The position numbers and the translations under genes were made by a program. 44,347 bases of DNA from Alphaproteobacteria bacterium (GTDB lineage: Bacteria > Pseudomonadota > Alphaproteobacteria > Rhizobiales > Rhizobiaceae), in NCBI GenBank assembly GCA_016861165.1, contig BOKV01000029.1:1-44347 (forward strand), written 5' to 3'. Under the pieces are notes generated by a model. The model saw only the letters and a program-made list of their open reading frames with translations. It had not been told where the DNA came from and made no database searches. Shown here in pieces: positions 16,987 to 26,894 of this stretch (position 1 is its first letter; each line of letters begins with the position of its first letter).

Positions 16987-17370
16987 TCAGAGCGGCGAGG
17001 CGATGGCGGCGACGAGCGTGAAGCCGAGGCCGGCCAGCAGCAGGCCAACTGCCGCGGCGAAGGCGCGGGTGGCGAAGAACAGGTAGACCTCCTCCATCAC
17101 CGCGGCGAAGGCGCGCTCGGCCTGGTCGCCCTGCGGGCGGAAGCGAGCCTCGAGCAGCAGCCAGGTCTCGGTGTCCTTGGGCGCGCGGCGGTGGGCGGTC
17201 TGGGCATACCAGATCAGCACCGCCGACAGCACCAGGCCGAGCACGCCGCCGGCCTTGAGCGCCACCGGCGGGTCGAAGGCGAAGGACAGCATGATCAACG
17301 CGATGGCGAGCGAGGCGAACAGCACCGCCCTGCCGACACAGAACATCGCCTTGTCGCGCACTGCCTGCAT
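16987..17370 (-). CDS. small integral membrane protein, unknown function
   Basis: This 127-residue protein has four predicted membrane segments in two pairs: AVLFASLAIALIMLSFAF (about 14-31), GGVLGLVLSAVLIWYA (about 41-56), then VYLFFATRAFAAAVG and LLLAGLGFTLVAAIA near the C terminus. A cytoplasmic loop rich in charged residues (TAHRRAPKDTETWLLLEARFRPQGDQAERAF) joins them. The ATG at 17370 is chosen because upstream residues look like non-coding translation. It lies 85 bp downstream of nadC on the same strand and could be the last gene of the nad transcript. No family recognised. Confidence 0.7.
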   Translation of the reverse strand: MQAVRDKAMFCVGRAVLFASLAIALIMLSFAFDPPVALKAGGVLGLVLSAVLIWYAQTAHRRAPKDTETWLLLEARFRPQGDQAERAFAAVMEEVYLFFATRAFAAAVGLLLAGLGFTLVAAIASPL

Positions 17371-17455
17371 CGTTCCGGCTCCGCCCAGTGCCCCGGTGGA
17401 ATGTAGCGCCGGCGTGGTGGCGGGCAATCAACAAAAAGTCGAAGCGGTGGCCGGT

Positions 17456-18334
17456 TCAGCCGATCACGACATCGAGGCCGAGGTCGAGGGTCGGCGCCGC
17501 CATGGTGATCTTCGACGTCGAGATGTAGTCGACCCCGGTCTCGGCGATCGCCCGCACGGTCGACAGATCGACATTGCCCGAGGCTTCGAGCTTAATGCGG
17601 CCGCCATTGTCAGCCTGGTTCAGCGCCACGGCGCGGGCCATGGCCACCGGCTCCATGTTGTCGAGCAGGATGGCGTCGGGCGCGGCCCCGAGCGCCTCGG
17701 CGAACTGGGCGAGATCGGTCACCTCGACCTCGACGGCGACGAGGTGGCCGGCCCAGGCGCGGGCGCGTTCGACCGCGATGGCGACGCCGCCGCAGACGGC
17801 GACATGATTGTCCTTGATCAGGATGGCGTCGTCGAGGCCGAAGCGGTGGTTGGCGCCGCCGCCGCACCTGACGGCATATTTGTCGAAGGCGCGGTGGCCG
17901 GGGACGGTCTTGCGCGTGCAGCAGATGCGGGCCCCGGTGTGAGCGACCGCCGCCTGGAAGCGGGCGGTGTGCGTGGCGATGCCCGACAGGCGCATGAGGA
18001 AATTGAGGGCGACGCGCTCGGCGGCGAGCATGGCACGGGCATTGCCGTTGAGGCGGGCGACCGCCTGGCCGGCGGCGACGCTTTCGCCGTCGCGCGCCAG
18101 CGCCTCGAAGCCCAGCGCCGGGTCGATGAGGGCGAAGGCGGCGCGCGCCAGCGCCATGCCGGCCAGCACCCCGTCCTGGCGGCTCGACAGCAGCGCGGTG
18201 GCGGTGGCCTCGGGCGGGATGGTGGCGCTGGAGGTGATGTCGCCAGCGCGGCCGAGATCCTCGTTGAGCGCGGCGCGCACCGCTTCCTCGACGAGCAGAA
18301 CCGGCAGCTGCGGCGCGAATGCCCGCTCGCCCAT
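17456..18334 (-). CDS. nadC: nicotinate-nucleotide pyrophosphorylase (carboxylating)
   Basis: This 292-residue quinolinate phosphoribosyltransferase converts quinolinate and PRPP to nicotinate mononucleotide with loss of CO2. Key blocks are EDLGRAGDITSSATIP near the N terminus, the TRKTVPGHRAFDKYAV quinolinate-binding segment (about 140-155), GGGANHRFGLDDAILIKDNH, and the C-terminal LEASGNVDLSTVRAIAETGVDYISTSKIT. The ATG overlaps the stop of nadB (one base shared at 18334), so translation is coupled. It is the third gene of nadA-nadB-nadC and supplies the last dedicated step of de novo NAD synthesis. Confidence 0.96.
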   Translation of the reverse strand: MGERAFAPQLPVLLVEEAVRAALNEDLGRAGDITSSATIPPEATATALLSSRQDGVLAGMALARAAFALIDPALGFEALARDGESVAAGQAVARLNGNARAMLAAERVALNFLMRLSGIATHTARFQAAVAHTGARICCTRKTVPGHRAFDKYAVRCGGGANHRFGLDDAILIKDNHVAVCGGVAIAVERARAWAGHLVAVEVEVTDLAQFAEALGAAPDAILLDNMEPVAMARAVALNQADNGGRIKLEASGNVDLSTVRAIAETGVDYISTSKITMAAPTLDLGLDVVIG

Positions 18335-19938
18335 CAGACCGGCTCCCGCGCCGTCACCTCGGCGGCGGCAGCGTCGGCCTCGGCCAGCGTCATGAAGGTG
18401 CGGTGGCGCCATTCCTTGCGCTCTGCCGGGAAATCATCGCGGAAGTGGCCGCCGCGGCTTTCCTCGCGCTTCAGCGCGGCAATGGCGATCAGCCTCGCCG
18501 CGGCGAGCGTGTTGGCGAACTGGGCCGAGCGGTTGGCACGGTCGAGCGCGTCGATGCCGGCGATCGCCGCCTTCAGGCCGTCGGCGTTGCGGATGACGCC
18601 GACATCGGCGCTCATCAGCGCGCGCAGGCGCGCGAGCGCGCCGGTCTCGGCCATGCCCTCTTCCGGACCTTCGGCCGGCCGCTCGATGGTGGCGTCGGTG
18701 CGGGCGGCGGGCAGGAGGCCCAGTATGTCGTGGGCGATACGGCCGGCGAAGACCACGGCCTCCAGCAGCGAGTTCGAGGCGAGCCGGTTGGCACCATGGG
18801 CGCCGGTCGAGGTAACCTCGCCGCAGGCCCACAGGCCGTCGAGCGTGGTGCGGCCGTCGGCGTCGGTCAGGACGCCGCCCATGTGGTAGTGGGCGGCAGG
18901 CACGACCGGGATCAAGTCCTTCTCGGGATCGATGCCGGCGTCGCGGCAGTAGCCGTATACCGTCGGGAATTCGTGCGCGAAGCGGGCGCCCACCGCCGTG
19001 CGGCAGTCGAGGAAGGCGCCACGGCCGGCGGCGACCTCGCGAAAGATGCCGCGGGCGACGACATCGCGCGGGGCGAGCTCGCCGGCCGGGTCGATCGCCA
19101 GCATGAAGCGCTCGCCGGCACGGTTGACCAGCGTGCAGCCCTCGCCGCGCAGTGCCTCGGTGGCGAGCGGCGCCGGGTCCTTGCCGACATCGATCGCGGT
19201 CGGGTGGAACTGCACGAATTCCGGATCGGCAATGACGGCGCCGGCGCGCGCGGCCATGCCGCAGCCGCCGCCGCGCGCCTCGGCCGGGTTGGTGGTCACC
19301 GCGTAGAGGTGACCGACGCCGCCCGAGGCCATGACCACGGCGCGGGCCGGAAACTGCACGCGGCGCGGCGAGCGGCCGCCATCGGGCCGGGCGATGATGC
19401 CGGCGACCTTGAAGCCGGCGACGACCAGTTCCTCGGCGACGAAGCCCTCCATGACGCGGATCGACGGCGTGCGCCGCACGGCGGCGACCAGCGCCTCCAT
19501 GATGGCGCGGCCGGCCATGTCGCCGCGCACGCGCACCACGCGGTTGGCCGAATGCGCCGCCTCGCGCGAGGTGACCAGCCGGCCCTCGAGGTCGCGGTCG
19601 AAGGGAACGCCATATTCGAGCAGGTCGTGGACGCGGGCGGCCGCCTCGCCAACCATCATGGCGGCGATCTTCTCGTCGACGATGCCGTCGCCGGCGGCGA
19701 TCGTGTCGGCGAGGTGCTTTTCGACCGTGTCGCCCGCGGAGACGGCGGCGGCGATGCCGGCCTGGGCCCAGGCCGAGGAGGCGCCCTTGCCGATCGGCGC
19801 GGCGGCGAGCACGGTCACCGGCCGGGGCGCGAGCTTCAAGGCGCAGAACAGGCCGGCGAGCCCGCCACCGACGATGATCACATCGTCGGTGCCGGTTGCC
19901 GAGACGGGCGGGAACAGGTCAGGCTGACGGGAGGTCAT
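18334..19938 (-). CDS. nadB: L-aspartate oxidase
   Basis: This 534-residue FAD enzyme oxidises L-aspartate to iminoaspartate for NadA. The dinucleotide-binding motif GGGLAG is at 24-29 after DDVIIV, with [12 protein letters not shown] at about 54-65. The succinate-dehydrogenase-like blocks [10 protein letters not shown] and [20 protein letters not shown] are also present. The start at 19938 has GGGAGG about 6 bases upstream; the same frame stays open across nadA but that extension is a codon shadow. It is 74 bp downstream of nadA and overlaps nadC by one base. Cytoplasmic; part of the NadA-NadB quinolinate synthase pathway. Confidence 0.96.
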   Translation of the reverse strand: MTSRQPDLFPPVSATGTDDVIIVGGGLAGLFCALKLAPRPVTVLAAAPIGKGASSAWAQAGIAAAVSAGDTVEKHLADTIAAGDGIVDEKIAAMMVGEAAARVHDLLEYGVPFDRDLEGRLVTSREAAHSANRVVRVRGDMAGRAIMEALVAAVRRTPSIRVMEGFVAEELVVAGFKVAGIIARPDGGRSPRRVQFPARAVVMASGGVGHLYAVTTNPAEARGGGCGMAARAGAVIADPEFVQFHPTAIDVGKDPAPLATEALRGEGCTLVNRAGERFMLAIDPAGELAPRDVVARGIFREVAAGRGAFLDCRTAVGARFAHEFPTVYGYCRDAGIDPEKDLIPVVPAAHYHMGGVLTDADGRTTLDGLWACGEVTSTGAHGANRLASNSLLEAVVFAGRIAHDILGLLPAARTDATIERPAEGPEEGMAETGALARLRALMSADVGVIRNADGLKAAIAGIDALDRANRSAQFANTLAAARLIAIAALKREESRGGHFRDDFPAERKEWRHRTFMTLAEADAAAAEVTAREPV

Positions 19939-20012
19939 CGAGCCTCCCGCCGGCTGCGCGACCCGAAACGGCCAGGCCGGGCGGGCGTGTGCGGCGCCAT
20001 CGCGAACCGGCC

Positions 20013-21101
20013 TCAGTTCGTCTTCAGATTGACCATGCGCTCGACGGCGCGGCGCGCGCGTTCGGCGACGGCGGGGTCGACCACCACCTCCTCGCGCATG
20101 TAGATGAGGCTGTCGAGAATCTTGGGCAGCGTGATGCGCTTCATGTGCGGGCACAGGTTGCACGGCTTGATGAAGCGCACGCCCTTGGCCTCCTGCTCGA
20201 TGTTGGACGCCATCGAGCACTCGGTGACCAGCAGCACCCTGGCACCGGGCTGGCGGCGGCGGGCGAACTCGATCATGCCCGAGGTCGAGCCGGTGTAGTC
20301 GGCAATCTTCACAACGTCGGGCGGGCATTCGGGATGGGCGATGATCTGCAGGCCGGGATCGGCCTCCCGGTAGGCGAGCAGTTCCTCGGCGGTGAAGCGC
20401 TCGTGCACCTCGCAATGGCCCTTCCAGGTGAGGATCTTCTTCGACGTCTGCCGGGCGACGTTCTGTGCCAGGAACTCGTCGGGGATGAGCAGTACCGTGT
20501 CGGAATCGAAGCTCTCGACGACGCGCACCGCATTGGACGAGGTGCAGCAGATGTCGGATTCGGCCTTCACCTCGGCCGAGGTGTTGACATAGGTGACGAT
20601 CGGCACGCCGGGATAGCGCTCGCGCAGAAGCCGCACATCGGCGCCGGTGATCGATTCGGCGAGGCTGCAGCCGGCGCGCAGATCGGGGATCAGCACCGTC
20701 TTGTCCGGATTGAGCAGCTTCGACGTCTCGGCCATGAAATGGACGCCGCACTGGACGATGATCTCCTCGTCGACCAGCGTGGCCTCGCGGGCGAGCTGCA
20801 GCGAATCGCCACGGATATCGGCGACGCAGTGGAAGATTTCCGGCGTCTGGTAGTTGTGGGCGAGGATGACGGCGCCGCGCTCCTTCTTCAGCCGGTTGAT
20901 CCAGTAGACGTAAGGGGCATGCACCGGCCACTCGATGGCCGGAATGTGGTGGGCGACCTTCTCGTAGAGGGCGGCCGTCTGGCGCGCCACCTCCTTGGTG
21001 TAGTCGAGCGGAGGCATCGCCAGCACGCCGTGCTTCTCGGCCGCGGTGAGCGGGCGGCGCTTGCGGGCAGCGCCGGCGGCGGTTTCGGTCTGCGTGCTCA
21101 T
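20013..21101 (-). CDS. nadA: quinolinate synthase A
   Basis: This 362-residue [4Fe-4S] enzyme condenses iminoaspartate with dihydroxyacetone phosphate to quinolinate. The probable cluster cysteines are C118 ([10 protein letters not shown]), C230 ([11 protein letters not shown]) and C317 (CNLCPHMK). Substrate-binding blocks [21 protein letters not shown] and [10 protein letters not shown] are intact. GGAGG stands about 6 bases before the ATG at 21101. It is the first gene of nadABC, and two related palindromes (21119-21141 and 21186-21207) lie in its leader, probably operators for NadQ. Confidence 0.96.
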   Translation of the reverse strand: MSTQTETAAGAARKRRPLTAAEKHGVLAMPPLDYTKEVARQTAALYEKVAHHIPAIEWPVHAPYVYWINRLKKERGAVILAHNYQTPEIFHCVADIRGDSLQLAREATLVDEEIIVQCGVHFMAETSKLLNPDKTVLIPDLRAGCSLAESITGADVRLLRERYPGVPIVTYVNTSAEVKAESDICCTSSNAVRVVESFDSDTVLLIPDEFLAQNVARQTSKKILTWKGHCEVHERFTAEELLAYREADPGLQIIAHPECPPDVVKIADYTGSTSGMIEFARRRQPGARVLLVTECSMASNIEQEAKGVRFIKPCNLCPHMKRITLPKILDSLIYMREEVVVDPAVAERARRAVERMVNLKTN

Positions 21102-21118
21102 GGCGGGCCTCCTCGTCG

Positions 21119-21141
21119 CTTATACTCAAATTGAGTATAAG
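21119..21141. promoter_or_regulatory. palindromic operator candidate 1 before nadA
   Basis: Perfect 11-bp arms CTTATACTCAA and TTGAGTATAAG surround a single central A, ending 17 bp before the nadA start. A TATACT -10-like hexamer lies in the site. It is the strongest palindrome in the window and sits where a repressor would block nadA transcription. NadQ is the obvious candidate binder. Confidence 0.65.
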
Positions 21142-21185
21142 TCTGGCACAAAACAAATCCGCATGGCGCTGCGGACACCAACAAC

Positions 21186-21207
21186 TTATGCTCGCGCGTG
21201 AGCATAA
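21186..21207. promoter_or_regulatory. palindromic operator candidate 2 before nadA
   Basis: The arms TTATGCTC and GAGCATAA (8 bp) flank GCGCGT. They match the half-sites of the nearer palindrome (TTATACTC/GAGTATAA) at seven of eight positions, with the centres about 66 bp apart. A second copy of the same half-site argues for a true regulator site rather than a chance palindrome. Confidence 0.55.
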
Positions 21208-21247
21208 TCAAGAGGAGTCGCGACCGGCCATGGACCGGCGCGAACGA

Positions 21248-24022
21248 TCAATCGGCGACCGCGGCCGGCGGCGGGGCGGCCGCCGCGCGCCGGTTCAGGA
21301 CACGCTGGTAGAAGCGGCCGATGGCGAGCAGCGACAGGCCGAGGCCGATGAAGGAGAGCGCCCGCAGGGCACCCGACAGCGCCGACATGTCGAGCAGGAA
21401 CACCTTGCAGATGGTGAGCGCGATGAGCAGGCCGGAAGCGGCGCGCACGGGAAGCGAATCGAGCCATAGGCCGACCGCCAGCACCACGGCACCGGCGACG
21501 AGCCAGGCGGCCGAATAGGTCCAGAATTCGGCGTCGGACGTGCCGTGGTAGAAGGCCAGGCTGTCGCCGCGGAAGCCATGGCGCACGGTCAGGCTGATAA
21601 AGGTGAACAGCAGCAGGCCTGACAGCGCGGCAAAGCCGAGCGTGAACCAGCGCGGGCGAACGAACCGCGAGGCGAGCGCCACCCAGGCGGCGGCAAGGCC
21701 GGTCAGCAGATAGGCCGGCAGCAACAGGTTGGCGACCGGTCGGACGCCGACCGAGGCATCGGTGAAGAACGGGTTCTGGTCGACGAGCAGGCCGAGGGCG
21801 ATCCACAGCGCGCCGATGGCCGCGGCCACGGTCGAGGCGTGGCGGTAGACCGGCGCGGCGGTGACCAGGCCGAGCCGCTGCAGGCCGGCGGTGAATGCGA
21901 GCGCGGCGAGCGTCTGGGCGGCGGCCTCGGCCAGGTTGATGCCCTGGGCGACGATGGTGCCGCCATGCAGCCAATGGCGCAGCTCGAGTCCGACGAAAAG
22001 GCCGGCGACGGCCAGGCCGAAGGCGGAGACGAGCGCCGCCGGAATTCCGTCGAGACGACGGCGCAGCACTTCGCCGCCGGCGATCAGGGCGAGCGCCGGC
22101 AGGCCGGTCAGGATGATCAGGCGGTTGAAGAACGGCGTTGAGCCGACGATCACGGGATCAAACGGCAGGCTCGCCCACAGCGTGCCGGTGCCGATCACCG
22201 CCGCGGCGACGGAGAGCCACGGCAGTACCCGGACGGGCCGCCAGGTGTAAACCCAGGCGATGCCGAGCGCGGCGAGCGCGAAGGCGAGCGGCATCCAGCC
22301 CGAATCGAGCGAGACGGCGATGGCAAAGCACAACGCGGCGACACCGGCCACGGCGAAGGCGGCCGGCGCCGGCGCCGTGTCGTCGTCGGGCGCCAGGGCG
22401 GCGAAGCGCTCGGTCAGCCCGGCGAACAGCACGGCGAGCGCCAGGCCGGCGGCGCCGAAGACGGGCCGCGTTTCGAAGGGGGCGACGCGCAGATAGGCAA
22501 GGACCAGAGCAAGAAAGGCGATGGCGCCGGCGGCGGCGGCCAGCCAGCCGGCGGCGCGGCGGGCCCCGGCACCATAGCGCCAGGCCAACCAGGTGGCGGC
22601 GGCGGCAGCGGGAACGGCCAGCGCCAGCGCCTGGCCGAGGAAGGCGGAAATGTCGGGGGGAACCAGCCCGAGGCGAAACTGCTCGACATTGGTGCGGCCG
22701 GGCTCGACCAGCAGCTGCAGGTCGATCGAGGCGAGCGCCGCCAGCACGATGACGGCGCCGGCGAGCGCGGCCGGGGCGAGCGCCGGCCAGGTGCCGGCCG
22801 CGCCGAGCGCGACCAGCCCGGCGATGAGCCCGGCCGGCACGGTCGGCAGGAACAGGTTCTGCTGCGCCTGCGCCAGGAAGGCGAAGGCGAGCACGCCAAA
22901 GGCGATGACCGCCGGCGCGTCGCGCGGACGGTCGGCCGGCGGCTGCGGCCGTTCGGCCTTGTCGTAGCCGAAGGTGGCGGCGAGGATCAGCGCCATGCCG
23001 GCGGTCAGCATGAGCCCGGCGACGCCGAACTGCGCGGTGGTCGACTGGGTGGCGGCGACCACCGTCCAGCCGGCGCTGCCGGCGACGCCGGCCATCGCCA
23101 GCCATAGCCAGTCGCGCAGGCGCGCGGTGCCCATCACGGCGGCGGTGACGACCAGGACGTGGATGGCGAGCGCGATCGCGTTGGGCGTCTCGGTGGCGAC
23201 CAGCAGCGGCGTCGCATAGGCGCCGACGACGCCGAGCGCGGCCAGCTTCGGCCCGTGAATGGCCGACAGCACCAGGCTCGCCAGGCCGACCACGGTGAGC
23301 AGCACGAAAGCAAGACCCGGACCTATGAAGCCGTAGAGGGCATGGGCGGCATAGACCGTGGCGAAGGCGCCGATGGCGCCTGCGCCGGTGAGGATGCCGG
23401 GCACGTCGGCATTGGCGACGACCGGCAAGGCCAGGCGGGTGTCACGCCGGCGCAGCCATTCGCCGCCGGCGAACAGGGCGGCCGAGAACAGCGCGCCGGC
23501 GGCAACACGCGCGCGCGGCCCGAGCAGCCCCGCCTCGATGGTGTAGCGGACCAGGAAGACGGCGCCGAGCGCCACGGCGATGCCGCCGACGATGACGCTC
23601 CAGCGGGCGCCGATGGCGCCTTCGAGGTCGGCGAGCGTGCGCGCCGGGGCCGGTGGTGGCGGCGGCGGTGGCGATGCCGCGTCGAAGGCGACGGGCTCGG
23701 CCGGCGGGACGGCGGCCTGCGGCTCGCCGGCGGCAGGCTCCTCGGCGGCGGGTTCTTCGGCTGGCGTTTCCGACATCGTCTGCGGCGGCGCGGCCTGCGG
23801 TCGGGCCTCGGCACCGGCAGGCCTGCTCCAAGGCCCGGGCTCGGCCGCCGGGCCGGTGCGGAGGGTGTCGACCGCGTCGCGCAGCGCGGCAAGCTCTCCG
23901 GCCAGTAGGTTGATGCGGGCATTGAGGGCGTGGCGGTCGCCGCGCGCGGCCAGGGCGACGACAAGGGAGACGACCGGCAACGCCAGGAAGGCGAGTGCCA
24001 CGAGGACGATCAGCACTTCCAT
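21248..24022 (-). CDS. DUF2339 giant polytopic membrane protein
   Basis: This 924-residue protein begins with one membrane segment (VLIVLVALAFLALPVVSLVVALAA). A short coiled coil (ALNARINLLAGELAALRDAVDTL, about 32-54) and an Ala/Glu/Pro-rich linker ending in a polyproline run (about 115-125) follow. The remaining 780 residues are more than twenty hydrophobic segments. The block LADLEGAIGARWSVIVGGIAVALGAVFLVRYTIEAGLLGPRARV identifies DUF2339, a family of unknown function in the inner membrane. It lies upstream of nadA on the same strand, but the gap holds the nadA operators, so it is probably a separate unit. It is divergent from the MFS gene. Confidence 0.9.
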   Translation of the reverse strand: MEVLIVLVALAFLALPVVSLVVALAARGDRHALNARINLLAGELAALRDAVDTLRTGPAAEPGPWSRPAGAEARPQAAPPQTMSETPAEEPAAEEPAAGEPQAAVPPAEPVAFDAASPPPPPPPAPARTLADLEGAIGARWSVIVGGIAVALGAVFLVRYTIEAGLLGPRARVAAGALFSAALFAGGEWLRRRDTRLALPVVANADVPGILTGAGAIGAFATVYAAHALYGFIGPGLAFVLLTVVGLASLVLSAIHGPKLAALGVVGAYATPLLVATETPNAIALAIHVLVVTAAVMGTARLRDWLWLAMAGVAGSAGWTVVAATQSTTAQFGVAGLMLTAGMALILAATFGYDKAERPQPPADRPRDAPAVIAFGVLAFAFLAQAQQNLFLPTVPAGLIAGLVALGAAGTWPALAPAALAGAVIVLAALASIDLQLLVEPGRTNVEQFRLGLVPPDISAFLGQALALAVPAAAAATWLAWRYGAGARRAAGWLAAAAGAIAFLALVLAYLRVAPFETRPVFGAAGLALAVLFAGLTERFAALAPDDDTAPAPAAFAVAGVAALCFAIAVSLDSGWMPLAFALAALGIAWVYTWRPVRVLPWLSVAAAVIGTGTLWASLPFDPVIVGSTPFFNRLIILTGLPALALIAGGEVLRRRLDGIPAALVSAFGLAVAGLFVGLELRHWLHGGTIVAQGINLAEAAAQTLAALAFTAGLQRLGLVTAAPVYRHASTVAAAIGALWIALGLLVDQNPFFTDASVGVRPVANLLLPAYLLTGLAAAWVALASRFVRPRWFTLGFAALSGLLLFTFISLTVRHGFRGDSLAFYHGTSDAEFWTYSAAWLVAGAVVLAVGLWLDSLPVRAASGLLIALTICKVFLLDMSALSGALRALSFIGLGLSLLAIGRFYQRVLNRRAAAAPPPAAVAD

Positions 24023-24253
24023 TGCGGAAAAGTTCCGTTCCTGCCCTGGTTTCCCGCCCCGACGGCAACGATGCCGGGGCGAATATCACATGGCGGCTGA
24101 CAGCAATCAATCGCATCCGTGACAGCCGCATCATGCCGGAGACCCGGCTTCAGTTCGGCTGAGCACGCCGTCAACCGAATTGCATGGCGGACGCCTTGCC
24201 GCGGCCGCGACGCGGCCCCTATGCTGGCCGCGCAACAACGAGGGAGACCGGTC

Positions 24254-25480
24254 GTGACCGCTCATCCGTCGCGTGCCACGCTTCCGCTGATGATCATCAT
24301 CTGCGGCTGCCTGATCGCATTTCTGACCTTCGGGCCGCGCTCGGCCATGGGCTTCTTCCAGCTTCCGATGCTGGAGGCGCGCGGCTGGGACCGCACCACT
24401 TTCGGCCTGGCGATGGCCATCCAGAACCTCGCCTGGGGGTTGGGTCAGCCCTTCTTCGGCGCCATCGCCGACCGCTTCGGCACCTGGCGGGTGCTGGCCT
24501 TTTCCGGCATCACCTACGCCGCCGGCCTGGTGCTGATGGCCCATGCCGACAGCCCCGCACTCCTGCACATCTCCGGCGGCGTGCTGGTCGGCCTCGGCGT
24601 CGCATCCGGCTCGTTCGGCATCGTGCTCGCCGCCTTCGCGCGCAACGTCCCGGCCAACCGGCGCTCGGTGGTGTTCGGCATCGGCACCGCGGCCGGCTCG
24701 GCCGGCATGATGGCGTTCTCGCCGATCACCGTGGCGATGATCGCGGCTCTGGGCTGGCAGGATACACTCGTATGGCTCGGCGTGGCGATGCTGGTGGTGC
24801 CGCTGCTCGCCATCCCGCTCGCCGGCAATGCCTCATCCGCGGCCCATACCGCCAGCGAGATGGAACAGACCATCGCCCAGGCGCTGCGCGAGGCGTTCGG
24901 CCACACCAGCTACGTCCTGCTCACCGCCGGATTCTTCGTCTGCGGCTTCCAGGTGGCGTTCATCACCGCCCATTTCCCGGCCTATGTCAGCGACATCGGC
25001 ATCGACGCCAAATGGGCCGGCATGGCGCTGATGCTGATCGGCCTGTTCAACATCTTTGGCTCGCTCGGCGCCGGCGCCATCTCGCAGCGCTATCCCAACC
25101 GCATCTTCCTGGCGTTGATCTATCTCGGCCGCTCGGTGGTGATCACCATCTTCCTGCTGGTGCCGCCGACGCCGGCAAGCGTGGTGCTGTTCGCCGGCGC
25201 CATGGGGCTGCTGTGGCTGTCGACGGTGCCGCCGACCAACGCGCTGGTCGCCATCATGTTCGGCACCCGCTATCTCGGCATGCTGGGCGGCGTCGTCTTC
25301 CTGTCGCACCAGATCGGCTCGTTCCTCGGCGTCTGGCTCGGCGGCTATCTCTACGACCTTTACGGCAGCTTCGACACGGTCTGGTGGCTCGGTGTGGCGC
25401 TCGGCGTGTTCGCCGCGATCGTCCACTGGCCGATCGTCGAACTGCCGGTCACGCGGCGGACGATGGCACCGGCGCAGTAG
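24254..25480 (+). CDS. major facilitator superfamily permease
   Basis: This 408-residue transporter has twelve hydrophobic segments in two halves. The MFS loop motif appears as GAIADRFGTWRVLAF (about 75-89) after segment 2, with a repeat-like equivalent (ISQRYPNRIFLALI) in the second half. It resembles the monocarboxylate/oxalate-formate-like group by overall layout (RSAMGFFQLPML near the N terminus), but the substrate is unknown. I choose the GTG at 24254 because GAGGGAG lies about 8 bases upstream; an ATG in the same frame at 24119 would add 45 residues of shadow-like sequence. It is convergent with the thioesterase gene with only 3 bp between them. Confidence 0.87.
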   Translation: MTAHPSRATLPLMIIICGCLIAFLTFGPRSAMGFFQLPMLEARGWDRTTFGLAMAIQNLAWGLGQPFFGAIADRFGTWRVLAFSGITYAAGLVLMAHADSPALLHISGGVLVGLGVASGSFGIVLAAFARNVPANRRSVVFGIGTAAGSAGMMAFSPITVAMIAALGWQDTLVWLGVAMLVVPLLAIPLAGNASSAAHTASEMEQTIAQALREAFGHTSYVLLTAGFFVCGFQVAFITAHFPAYVSDIGIDAKWAGMALMLIGLFNIFGSLGAGAISQRYPNRIFLALIYLGRSVVITIFLLVPPTPASVVLFAGAMGLLWLSTVPPTNALVAIMFGTRYLGMLGGVVFLSHQIGSFLGVWLGGYLYDLYGSFDTVWWLGVALGVFAAIVHWPIVELPVTRRTMAPAQ

Positions 25481-25483
25481 CGG

Positions 25484-25990
25484 TCAGCGGCGGGTCCGCT
25501 CGAAGGGAAAGATGGCACAGGTCTCGGTGCCGAGCGCGTACAGCCTGGCGCCGTCGGGCGAGGTCAGCCTGGCCTCGCTCACCGCCATGGTGCGGCCGAA
25601 ATGGACGACCTCGCCGCGGCAGACGACCTCGCCGGTCTCGCTGGTGAGCGGGCGCACCAAGTTTACCTTGAACTCCACCGTCGTATAGGCCATGCCGACG
25701 GGCAGCCGCGTGTGCACGGCGCAGCCAAGCGCCGAATCGAGGATGGTCGACGCCCAGCCGCCATGCACCACGCCGATCGGGTTATAATGGTCGAACAGCG
25801 GCGCGCCGCGGAACTCGGCAAAGCCCTCGCGGGCGGCGGCAAGCCGGAAGTTCATCAGCCGGGCGATCGGCGGCATCGGCAGCCTGCCGGCGATCATCTC
25901 GGCGAACAGTTCGAGCGGCGGCGTGCTGCCCGCCCTTTCGACCGGAAGGCATCCGACCGGCGTATCCTCGGGAACGTAACGTCCACCCAT
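25484..25990 (-). CDS. PaaI-family hotdog thioesterase
   Basis: This 168-residue acyl-CoA thioesterase-like protein has a hotdog domain from about residue 50. The signature DHYNPIGVVHGGWASTILDSALGCAVHTRLP corresponds to the catalytic helix with HGG and Asp (D85) found in PaaI/YdiI members. It is followed by EFKVNLVRPLT and GTETCAIF strands. Substrates are usually aromatic or short-chain acyl-CoAs, and none can be assigned here. The N-terminal 40 residues form a short helical extension common in this subfamily. It is monocistronic, 99 bp from recO in the same direction. Confidence 0.88.
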   Translation of the reverse strand: MGGRYVPEDTPVGCLPVERAGSTPPLELFAEMIAGRLPMPPIARLMNFRLAAAREGFAEFRGAPLFDHYNPIGVVHGGWASTILDSALGCAVHTRLPVGMAYTTVEFKVNLVRPLTSETGEVVCRGEVVHFGRTMAVSEARLTSPDGARLYALGTETCAIFPFERTRR

Positions 25991-26089
25991 GCTCCAACCC
26001 TCGCAAAGCCCCGGCGCAACCTAGCCGATTCCGGAAATTGTTCAATGCCTGAACGGTCGCCGGGATTCCGCGCTACTGACAGCAGGCCG

Positions 26090-26824
26090 TCAGGACGGCG
26101 CGCCGGCTACCGAACGGACGAAGCTGTCGCGTTCGTCGGGCGGGCGCAGGCCGCGCGGCTCCCAGACATGGCGGGCGAGGAAGAAGCGCGTCAGCGCGAA
26201 GCCCTGCGCGAGCTGGGCAGCCGGTTCGGCCCCCGCCGCCACCGGTTCCGGCGCCAGGAAGGCGGGCAGCGCCAGCAGCCGGTCGGCCCACCGCGCGCCG
26301 GCCTGGCGGCCGACCGCCCTGCCCGACTTCGGCGACACCCAGACAAGGTCGCCGCGCTCGCCGGTGGCCGCGCAGCGGGACAGGTCGAGGCCGAAGCCAA
26401 GCTCATCGAGCAGGGCCAGTTCGAAACGGATCATCAGGCGGGCCGCCTTCTGCGGCTCGTCGAAATGGTCGAGGAGAACGAGCGCTGCCTCGTAGAGCGC
26501 GGCATGCGGGTCGCGCTCGGGCAGCAGGCGCAGATGCGCTGCCAGCGTCTGCAGGCCGAACAGGCCAAGCGGCGACTGCATCAGGCCGGCGGCGCGCAGG
26601 CGGTCGGCGTCGACGCTGAAATAGCCCAGATGCTCGTCGAGCCGCGCCCGCCAGGTCAGCAGAACCGAGTTGCCGGGCTGCAGGATCGGCCGCATCCGCG
26701 CCGAGCGGCCGCCGCGCACGAGCCCCATGTGGCGGCCATGGCCGCGCGTCATCGCCTCGACGATGACGCTCGACTCGCCGTGGCGGCGCACGCCCAGGAT
26801 GAGGGATTCGTCATTCCATTGCAT
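26090..26824 (-). CDS. recO: DNA repair protein RecO
   Basis: This 244-residue protein acts with RecR to load RecA on SSB-coated DNA in the RecFOR pathway. It starts with the OB-fold block [37 protein letters not shown] (about 3-39), followed by the helical domain with [22 protein letters not shown]. The zinc-finger cysteines seen in some RecO proteins are largely absent here, as in many alphaproteobacteria. recO usually follows era directly in this order; here an oppositely oriented membrane-protein gene (26895-28004) lies between them. Confidence 0.93.
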   Translation of the reverse strand: MQWNDESLILGVRRHGESSVIVEAMTRGHGRHMGLVRGGRSARMRPILQPGNSVLLTWRARLDEHLGYFSVDADRLRAAGLMQSPLGLFGLQTLAAHLRLLPERDPHAALYEAALVLLDHFDEPQKAARLMIRFELALLDELGFGLDLSRCAATGERGDLVWVSPKSGRAVGRQAGARWADRLLALPAFLAPEPVAAGAEPAAQLAQGFALTRFFLARHVWEPRGLRPPDERDSFVRSVAGAPS

Positions 26825-26894
26825 GCGCTTCTCCTATACCAGACAATCGATGGCGCCGGCCATGATCCCGCCGCCGGCGCGAAACGGGCCACCG

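Noticed and set aside
17171..18889. 572-codon plus-strand frame over nadC and the nadB end
   Set aside because: Antisense shadow of nadC and nadB with no start context.
18334..21156. A single 940-codon frame covering nadB and the nadA region
   Set aside because: NadA is encoded in a different frame at 20013-21101 with all cluster cysteines; the upstream part of the nadB frame is Arg/Pro-rich shadow translation.
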